Origin: Streptosporangiales bacterium
GTDB lineage: Bacteria; Actinomycetota; Actinomycetes; Streptosporangiales; WHST01
Assembly (NCBI GenBank): GCA_009379955.1
Contig: WHST01000009.1
Span: 23,392 to 87,391 of the forward strand
Length of the DNA stretch: 64,000 bases
Direction of reading: 5' to 3'
Every line of letters starts with the position of its first letter. Within the stretch, counting starts at the first letter, position 1. The notes beneath the pieces were generated by a model that worked only from the letters and a program-made list of their open reading frames with translations, was not told the origin of the DNA and made no database searches. The translations under genes were made by a program, and so were the position numbers. Below, piece after piece: positions 58,254-64,000 of this stretch.

Positions 58254-58286
58254 GGTCAGCCGACCCCGTTCGAGAGGTGACCCACG

Positions 58287-59903
58287 ATGGCGGCAGCACC
58301 GTCCCCGGACCTGTCCGGGCGTCGACTCAGCCGCCGGTCCTTCCTCGGTCGCAGCGGCACGCTCGGCCTGCTGGCCGCGGGCGGTACCGGGCTGCTGTCG
58401 GGCTGCGTGCTCGAGTCGGGTGCCACCACCGACTCCATCCTGCGCGTGCGCGAGCCGTTCGACCTCACCAACCTCGACCCGGCGATCCGTCCCAACCGCA
58501 CGGACTCGACCATCGCCGACTGCGTGTTCGAGGGCCTGGTCTCGTACAAGGGCTCCACCGACGAGGTCGTCAACGTGCTCGCGGAGGAGTTCGAAGCGTC
58601 CAAGGACGGGCTGCGCTACCACTTCAAGCTCAAGCGCGGCATCCCGTTCCACCAGGGCTACGGCGAGGTCACCGCCGAGGACGTCAAGTTCTCCTACGAG
58701 CGCATCGCCGGCATCGGCGGCACCGATCTCGAGTCGCCGTACCAGGCCGACTGGGCACCGCTCGACCGCGTCCGCGTCGACGGGAAGTACGAGGGCGAGA
58801 TCATCCTCAAGGAGCCGTTCAGCCCGCTGATGCGCTCCACCCTGCCGGCCGCGTCCGGGCTCATCGTGTCGCGCAAGGCCGTCGAGGAGTTGGGCAAGAA
58901 GTTCAGCACCGCGCCGATCGGCAGCGGGCCGTTCGAGTTCACGCAGTGGACGCCGGCGCAGCGCACCACGCTCACCGCGTTCGCCGACTACGGCGGCGCC
59001 TGGCAGCCGACGATGCCGAAGAGCCCCTGGTCGCAGATCGTGATCCTGCCGATCATCGAGGACTCCACCGCCCTCAACGCCTTCGAGGCCGGCGACACGT
59101 ACTTCAGCGTCATCCCGTCGCAGGCGGTCGACCAGTACCGCGAGGACGAGACCGCGAAGTTCGTGCCTCAGGTGACGCCGAACTACGGCTTCATGACGAT
59201 GAACGTCAAGGACGAGCTGCTCTCGAACATCCACCTGCGGCGTGCGATCCGCAGCGCGATCGACGTCGACGGGATCCTCGAGGCGGCGACCAACAGCACC
59301 TACGAGCGGGCCAGGGCGATCATCCCCGAGTCGATGGGCCTCGGCTACTGGGCCGACGCACCGCTCTACGAGCGCGACCTCGACCAGGCCCGCGCGCACC
59401 TGCGCAGGAGCGGGCTGCGCGACGTGCGGCTCCGCGTCTCGACCGACCAGGCGGAAGCCGAGACGATCACCGCGCAGATCGTGCAGGCCAACCTCGAGGA
59501 GATCGGCATCAAGGTCGACCTCGACATCGTCGACTCGGCGACGTTCAACGAGATCCCCGGCGCGGGCGGCGGCGGGCCGAACCGCCAGCTCGTCATCTCG
59601 AGCTTCAGCACCGAGCCCGACCCGTCGTGGTCGTTCATCTGGTTCACCTGCTCGCAGGTCGGCGAGTGGAACTACACCGGGTGGTGCGACCGGGAGTTCG
59701 AGCGGCTCTACAACCGCGCGACGAAGGAACTCGACCCGAAGAAGCGCACCGAGCTGTACGTCCGCATGCAGGAGCGGTGGGATGCCGACGCCAACATCGT
59801 GTGGCTCTACTACGAGACGCTCCCGTTCGTCGCCAACAACGACATCGAGCCGGTCGTGGGCATCAACGGCAAGCCGCGCTACTGGGCTTTCACAAAAACC
59901 TGA
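58287..59903 (+). CDS. Tat-exported peptide-binding lipoprotein of an ABC importer
   Basis: 538 aa SBP_bac_5 protein. The signal sequence carries the twin-arginine motif LSRRSFLG (R16-R17), a hydrophobic stretch and a lipobox (LLSGC, C40), so it is predicted to be exported folded by Tat and then lipidated. SBP-5 hallmarks follow: GIPFHQGYGEVTAEDVKFSYERI and HLRRAIRSAIDV. First gene of a five-gene operon (binding protein, two permeases, two ATPases). Substrate unknown; only 30-odd percent-like resemblance by eye to the first importer's binding protein, so a different ligand is likely. Confidence 0.92.
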   Translation: MAAAPSPDLSGRRLSRRSFLGRSGTLGLLAAGGTGLLSGCVLESGATTDSILRVREPFDLTNLDPAIRPNRTDSTIADCVFEGLVSYKGSTDEVVNVLAEEFEASKDGLRYHFKLKRGIPFHQGYGEVTAEDVKFSYERIAGIGGTDLESPYQADWAPLDRVRVDGKYEGEIILKEPFSPLMRSTLPAASGLIVSRKAVEELGKKFSTAPIGSGPFEFTQWTPAQRTTLTAFADYGGAWQPTMPKSPWSQIVILPIIEDSTALNAFEAGDTYFSVIPSQAVDQYREDETAKFVPQVTPNYGFMTMNVKDELLSNIHLRRAIRSAIDVDGILEAATNSTYERARAIIPESMGLGYWADAPLYERDLDQARAHLRRSGLRDVRLRVSTDQAEAETITAQIVQANLEEIGIKVDLDIVDSATFNEIPGAGGGGPNRQLVISSFSTEPDPSWSFIWFTCSQVGEWNYTGWCDREFERLYNRATKELDPKKRTELYVRMQERWDADANIVWLYYETLPFVANNDIEPVVGINGKPRYWAFTKT

Positions 59904-59964
59904 CGGGGCGTTCGGCAGGTCCTGACACGCTCCCGGTCCGACCCCGACAGGAGAGGAGAACGGC

Positions 59965-60915
59965 ATGGCGCGGTACATCGCCGCACGCTGCGGTGCGGCC
60001 GTGGTCGTCGCGTTGCTGATCACCGTCCTGCTGTCGATGCTCGAACGGCTGGTGCCCGGCGACCCCGCCCGGACGGTGCTCGGGCCGCGGGCCACGCCGG
60101 AGCTCGTGGAGGCGGTCCGCGCGCAGCTCGGGCTGGACAAGCCCGTCCACGTCCAGGTCTGGGACTTCGTCACCGGTGCCGTCCGTGGCGACCTCGGCAA
60201 CAACTTCCTCAGCCAGACGCCCGTCTCCGAGCTCGTCGGCAACGCCCTGCCGCACACCCTGATCCTCGCCGTGTGCAGCCTGGGTGTCGCGGCACTCGTC
60301 GGCATCCCGCTCGGGGCGTACGCCGCCGCGCACCGCGGCTCGTGGATCGACCGGATCACCGCGCTGGTCTCGGTCTCGGTCATCACGGTGCCGTCCTACG
60401 TCGCGGGGCTGCTGCTGCTCCTGCTGTTCGCCGTCAAGTTGCGCTGGCTGCCGGCGATCGGCGCGGGCACCGAGAGCGCCGGCTCGTACGTCGCGCACCT
60501 CGTGCTGCCGACCCTGGCACTGGCGCTGTTGTGGATCGGCTACCTCGCCCGTCTCGTCCGCAGCAGCATGCTCGAGGTCCTGGAGAGCAACTACATCAGG
60601 ACGGCGCACGCGTTCGGCCTGCGCAGCCGGGTGGTGCTGTACAAACACGCGCTGCGCAACGCGATCACGCCGACCGTCGCCGTCCTCGGCGTCGGCCTCG
60701 GCAACCTGCTCGGCGGCGCCGTCTTCGTCGAGGTGATCTTCAACCGACCGGGCCTCGGCACGCTGATCTTCTACGCGATCGGCACCCGCGACTACGCGAC
60801 CGTACGCGGCGGTGTGCTCGTCGCCGCGCTGCTGTTCGTACTCGCCAACCTGCTGGCCGACATCGCCAACCGGGTGCTCGACCCGCGCAGCCGCACGGCC
60901 GGAGGTGACACCTGA
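59965..60915 (+). CDS. Peptide ABC transporter permease (DppB type)
   Basis: 316 aa, six helices. N-terminal helix then RLVPGDPARTVLGPRATPELVEAVRAQLGLDKPV, the usual OppB/DppB periplasmic segment, and the EAA loop ESNYIRTAHAFGLRSRVVLYKHALRNA near residues 210-235. GAGAGGAGAA precedes the ATG. Its stop shares a base with the next start (TGATG). Confidence 0.92.
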   Translation: MARYIAARCGAAVVVALLITVLLSMLERLVPGDPARTVLGPRATPELVEAVRAQLGLDKPVHVQVWDFVTGAVRGDLGNNFLSQTPVSELVGNALPHTLILAVCSLGVAALVGIPLGAYAAAHRGSWIDRITALVSVSVITVPSYVAGLLLLLLFAVKLRWLPAIGAGTESAGSYVAHLVLPTLALALLWIGYLARLVRSSMLEVLESNYIRTAHAFGLRSRVVLYKHALRNAITPTVAVLGVGLGNLLGGAVFVEVIFNRPGLGTLIFYAIGTRDYATVRGGVLVAALLFVLANLLADIANRVLDPRSRTAGGDT

Positions 60916-61823
60916 TGACCGCGCCCACGCTCACCCCGGTGAGCCCGTCGCCGTCGACCAGGCCGCTGCTCGACCGGTTCGGCGCGACCGGGCGGCTGCT
61001 GCGCCGGGCCGGCGGCGTGTTCGGGATCCTCGTGGTGCTGACGCTCGTCGTGCTCGCCCTGGTGCCGGACGTCGCGCCGTACGGCCCGGCGACCCAGGAG
61101 ATCGAGAACCGGCTGCAGGGCCCGAGCCTGGACCACCCGTTCGGCACCGACCACCTCGGCCGCGACCTGCTCTCGCGCCTGGTCTTCGGCGTACGGATCG
61201 AGCTCAGCGTCGCACTGCCGGCCATCGCGCTCGCCCTGGTCTGCGGACTCGTGCTCGGCCTGGTCGCCGGCTACGTCGGCCGCTGGCTCGACACCGTCAT
61301 CGTCACCCTCGTCGACACGATCCAGTCGTTCCCCGCGGTGATCCTCGCGCTGGTGCTGCTGGTGCTGCTCGGGCCGTCGACCGGCGCCATCACGCTCGTG
61401 CTCGCGATCGGGTTCATCCCGAGCTACGCGCGCACGAGCCGGGCGCTGATGCTCGCCACCAAGGAGAACCCGTACGTCGAGGCGGAGCGCTCGATCGGCG
61501 CGGGCCCCGTACGGATCATCACCGTGCACATCCTGCCCAACATGATCGCGCCGGTGTTCATCCTGCTGGCGATGGACCTGCCGTCCGTGATCGCGATCGA
61601 GGCGGGCCTGTCGTTCCTCGGGCTCGGCATCCAGCCGCCCACCCCGTCGTGGGGGGTGATCCTGAGCGACGGCTTCCAGTACATCCGCCAGTCGCCGTGG
61701 GCGATCGTCGCGGCGAGCGGCGTGCTCGTCGTGACCACCCTCGGGCTGACGCTGCTCGGCGAGGCCCTGCGCGACACCCTCGACCCGCGGCTCGCCCGCC
61801 TCACCGGACGGGGGCGGCCATGA
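60915..61823 (+). CDS. Peptide ABC transporter permease (DppC type)
   Basis: 302 aa. Cytoplasmic N-terminus, first helix at about 35-55, the DppC marker HPFGTDHLGRDLLSRLVFG, and the EAA loop NPYVEAERSIGAGPVRIITVHILPNM. The FLGLGIQPPTPSWG segment near the C-terminus is typical. Coupled at both ends: TGATG with the preceding gene and ATGA (61820-61823) with the following one. Confidence 0.92.
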   Translation: MTAPTLTPVSPSPSTRPLLDRFGATGRLLRRAGGVFGILVVLTLVVLALVPDVAPYGPATQEIENRLQGPSLDHPFGTDHLGRDLLSRLVFGVRIELSVALPAIALALVCGLVLGLVAGYVGRWLDTVIVTLVDTIQSFPAVILALVLLVLLGPSTGAITLVLAIGFIPSYARTSRALMLATKENPYVEAERSIGAGPVRIITVHILPNMIAPVFILLAMDLPSVIAIEAGLSFLGLGIQPPTPSWGVILSDGFQYIRQSPWAIVAASGVLVVTTLGLTLLGEALRDTLDPRLARLTGRGRP

Positions 61824-62857
61824 CGGAGACAACAGAGGCCCTGCTCCGGGTCCGCGACCTCGGTGTCGTCTACCACACCGGCGGCGGCCGCACCCTGCCC
61901 GCGCTGCAGGACGTCAGCTTCGACGTCGAGCCGGGCGCGATCGTCGGCATCGTCGGGGAGTCCGGCTGCGGCAAGTCCACGCTGTCGGGCGCACTCATGC
62001 GCCTGCTGCCCGCCAACGGCGAGATCAGCTCCGGCGAGATCGTCCTCGGCGGCCGTGACCTGCGCGGCCTCGACGACGCCCAGCTCCGCGACGTGCGCGG
62101 CCGCGAGATCTCGATGATCTTCCAGGACCCGCTCAGCTCGCTGAACCCGTCGTTCACCATCGGCAGCCAGCTGAGGGAGATCCAGCGTGCGCACCGCAGG
62201 CACCAGCGGCGCTCCGGCGCCGCGATGCGCAAGCACGCGATCGACCTGCTCGACCAGGTCGGCATCCCGGAGCCGGACCGCGCGCTGCGCCGATTCCCGC
62301 ACGAGTTCTCCGGCGGCATGCGGCAGCGGGTGATGATCGCGATGGCGCTGCTGCTCGAGCCGTCGATCCTCATCGCCGACGAACCCACGTCCGCCCTCGA
62401 CGTCACGCTCGAGGCCCAGGTGCTCGAGCTGCTCAGCCGGCTGCGTGACGAGCACGGCACGTCCATCCTGTTCGTCACCCACGACCTCGGCGTCGTCGCG
62501 CAGCTGTGTGACACGGTGGTCGTGATGTACGCGGGCCAGGCCGTCGAGTACGCCGACGTCCACACCCTGTTCGAACGACCGCGGCACCCGTACACCGAGG
62601 CGCTGCTCGCCGCGATGCCGGCGCTGGAGCGCCGTCACGAGACGCTGGCGTCGATCCCCGGCCGGGTGCCCGACCTCGCCGCCCTCCCCGAGGGGTGCAG
62701 GTTCACGCCGCGGTGCCCGTATGCGCGCGCCGCCTGCGCGGACGCCCCCGCGATGAGCACGTCGGACTCCGTGCTCGTCCGCTGTCACCGGTACGACCCG
62801 GACTCCGGGTACGAGGAGAGCGCTCCACCGGCCGCGGCGAACGGGGAGACGCGATGA
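61820..62857 (+). CDS. Peptide ABC transporter ATP-binding protein (DppD type)
   Basis: 345 aa ATPase: Walker A GESGCGKST, Q-loop MIFQDPLSSLNP, signature FSGGMRQR, Walker B ILIADEPTS, switch His in FVTHDLGVV. The C-terminal oligopeptide extension has the four-Cys cluster (CRFTPRCPYARAACAD). Overlaps dppC and dppF by ATGA at each end. Confidence 0.93.
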   Translation: MTETTEALLRVRDLGVVYHTGGGRTLPALQDVSFDVEPGAIVGIVGESGCGKSTLSGALMRLLPANGEISSGEIVLGGRDLRGLDDAQLRDVRGREISMIFQDPLSSLNPSFTIGSQLREIQRAHRRHQRRSGAAMRKHAIDLLDQVGIPEPDRALRRFPHEFSGGMRQRVMIAMALLLEPSILIADEPTSALDVTLEAQVLELLSRLRDEHGTSILFVTHDLGVVAQLCDTVVVMYAGQAVEYADVHTLFERPRHPYTEALLAAMPALERRHETLASIPGRVPDLAALPEGCRFTPRCPYARAACADAPAMSTSDSVLVRCHRYDPDSGYEESAPPAAANGETR

Positions 62858-63864
62858 CTGGTTCTCCCACCAACCCGTTCGTCGACGTCCGCGACCTGCG
62901 CGTCCACTTCCGCGACCGCGGGCTGCTGGGACGTACCCGACCGCCCGTGCGCGCGGTCGACGGCGTGAACCTCACCGTCGAGGCCGGCACCGCGCTGTGC
63001 GTCGTGGGCGAGTCGGGCTCCGGCAAGTCCACGCTCGGCCGGGCCGTCCTCGGGCTCCTCCGGCCGACGAGCGGCACGGTGCGGGTCGGCGACCGGCAGG
63101 TCACCGCCCTGGGCAGGCGCGGGCTGCGCCGAGCCAGGCGCGACATGCAGATGGTCTTCCAGGACCCGTACTCGAGCCTCAGCCCGCGGCTCAAGGTCGC
63201 CTACCAGCTGACCGAGCCGTACCGGGTCAACGGCGTGCCGCAGGACGACCGCTACTCGGTCGCCGACCTCCTCGACATGGTGGAGCTGCGCGCGGACCTC
63301 GCCGGCCGCTACCCGCACGAGCTCTCCGGCGGGCAGGCCAGGCGGGTCGGGATCGCCCGGGCGCTGGCGATGCGTCCGCGGCTGCTGGTGGCGGACGAGC
63401 CGACCGCCGGTCTCGACGTGTCCGCCGCGACGAGCATCCTGAACCTGCTGCGCGGGCTGCGCGCCGAGCTCGGCCTCACGTACCTCGTCATCACCCACGA
63501 CATCGAGGTGGTCGGGTACCTCGCCGACACCATCGCGGTCATGTACCTCGGCCGGATCGCCGAGAGCGGCGCGGCCGACCGCGTGCTCGACGAGCCCGCG
63601 CACCCGTACACCAGGGCGCTGCTCTCGGCGGTCCCCGTGGCCGACCCCACCAGGCGTCGCGAGCGGCGGCTGCTCGCGCCCGGCGAGATCCCGAGCCCGC
63701 GCACCCCACCGCCGGCCTGCCGCTTCCACCCGCGCTGCCCGTTTGCGGAGGACCGGTGCCGCACCGAGGAACCGTCCGACCACGTGCTCGCCGCCGACCA
63801 CGAGGCCGCCTGCCACTTCGCGGAGCGCTTCGTGGACACCGCCCTCACCGACACACCGAGCTAG
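62854..63864 (+). CDS. Peptide ABC transporter ATP-binding protein (DppF type)
   Basis: 336 aa ATPase: Walker [11 protein letters not shown]-loop MVFQDPYSSLSP, signature LSGGQARRVGIARAL, Walker B LLVADEPTA, switch His in VITHDIEVV. C-terminal Cys cluster CRFHPRCPFAEDRC. Unlike the DppF at 14.4 kb this copy is intact, and so could in principle serve both importers. That is speculation. Confidence 0.93.
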   Translation: MTGSPTNPFVDVRDLRVHFRDRGLLGRTRPPVRAVDGVNLTVEAGTALCVVGESGSGKSTLGRAVLGLLRPTSGTVRVGDRQVTALGRRGLRRARRDMQMVFQDPYSSLSPRLKVAYQLTEPYRVNGVPQDDRYSVADLLDMVELRADLAGRYPHELSGGQARRVGIARALAMRPRLLVADEPTAGLDVSAATSILNLLRGLRAELGLTYLVITHDIEVVGYLADTIAVMYLGRIAESGAADRVLDEPAHPYTRALLSAVPVADPTRRRERRLLAPGEIPSPRTPPPACRFHPRCPFAEDRCRTEEPSDHVLAADHEAACHFAERFVDTALTDTPS

Positions 63865-63874
63865 TAGTACTTTG

Positions 63875-64000
63875 TTATGTCGAGTCTGCGGGGGTGGGTG
63901 GGCGTGGCAGGACGGGTTGCAGGCAGAGACGGCAAGCGCCGGTCCAGACGCCGAGTAGGGCCTGGAGTTCGCGGAGGACGGCGTAAAGAGTCAGGCCGGC
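63875..64000 (-). CDS. C-terminal fragment of an unidentified protein, 5' beyond the window (possible transposase)
   Basis: The minus strand is open from the window edge to a TAA at 63875-63877: 41 residues including AGLTLYAVLRELQALLGVW, TGACRLCLQPVL and a Pro/Thr tail. The C-x-x-C pair near the end and the L-x-x-LQ-x-LLG-x-W pattern resemble the C-termini of some actinobacterial transposases, but this is a weak impression. Lower GC content just after the stop (TAGTAGTACTTTGTTATG) marks the boundary with the importer operon. Confidence 0.35.
   Translation of the reverse strand, partial: AGLTLYAVLRELQALLGVWTGACRLCLQPVLPRPPTPADST

Noticed and set aside
1..64000. CRISPR arrays, rRNA operons and intact prophage or insertion sequences
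   Set aside because: No regularly spaced repeats with unique spacers, no rRNA sequence and no complete transposase or phage genes were seen.

Overview
This is high-GC DNA (roughly 70 percent G+C, GTG starts common, codon third positions almost all G or C) with the gene content of an actinomycete (phylum Actinomycetota). The strongest lineage clue is the cell-wall and division island at 41.4-56 kb: fhaA, fhaB, PP2C phosphatase, rodA, pbpA, pknB, a pabA/trpG glutaminase, DUF881, crgA, DUF5324, ppiA and a rhomboid protease. That block normally lies near the chromosomal origin in Actinomycetota. The genus cannot be read from the window.

Layout. 0-2.8 kb: the end of a MATE exporter and a PucR-type regulator. 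2.9-15.5 kb: two divergent operons that together look like an uptake and conversion pathway for D-amino acids or N-acyl-D-amino acids and peptides. Leftward are a D-aminoacylase-like amidohydrolase, a tandem double-domain serine hydrolase of the beta-lactamase fold, an oligopeptide-binding lipoprotein, an M20 deacylase, a COG3375 GNAT acyltransferase and an N-succinylamino acid racemase. Rightward is the Opp/Dpp-type ABC importer (two permeases, two ATPases), whose second ATPase is frameshifted. 15.7-31 kb: mixed genes, including a secreted protein with a novel repeat, an epimerase, a beta-propeller protein, a histidine-ammonia-lyase homologue with a non-canonical active-site triad, glycerate kinase, an ECF41 (SigJ-type) sigma factor with its predicted target oxidoreductase, TetR/SnoaL, RDD and APC membrane proteins, and a two-component system. 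31-41 kb: EamA exporter/Lrp pair, a TrkA-N (RCK) channel-like protein, a second PucR regulator divergent from an acyl-CoA synthetase, a GT4 glycosyltransferase and a DEAD-box helicase with a structured leader. 41.2 kb: tRNA-Leu(CAG). 41.4-56 kb: the division island, with a duplicated PP2C gene and a cluster of six DnaA-box-like 9-mers just after the rhomboid gene. 56-64 kb: UbiA prenyltransferase, MarR with a clear palindromic operator, and a second complete Opp/Dpp importer operon. The right edge holds the 3' end of a leftward gene.

Working together. The four intracellular enzymes of the first cluster match the published GNAT / N-succinylamino acid racemase / N-succinyl-L-amino acid desuccinylase route that converts D- to L-amino acids. 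The linked transporter, deacylase and serine hydrolase suggest that the substrates are imported D-residue-containing peptides such as cell-wall fragments. The 41-50 kb genes form one translationally coupled operon for kinase-regulated peptidoglycan synthesis.

Two genes (dppF at 14.4 kb and sigJ at 22.4 kb) each carry an apparent +1 indel in a short homopolymer, so assembly error should be excluded before calling them broken.
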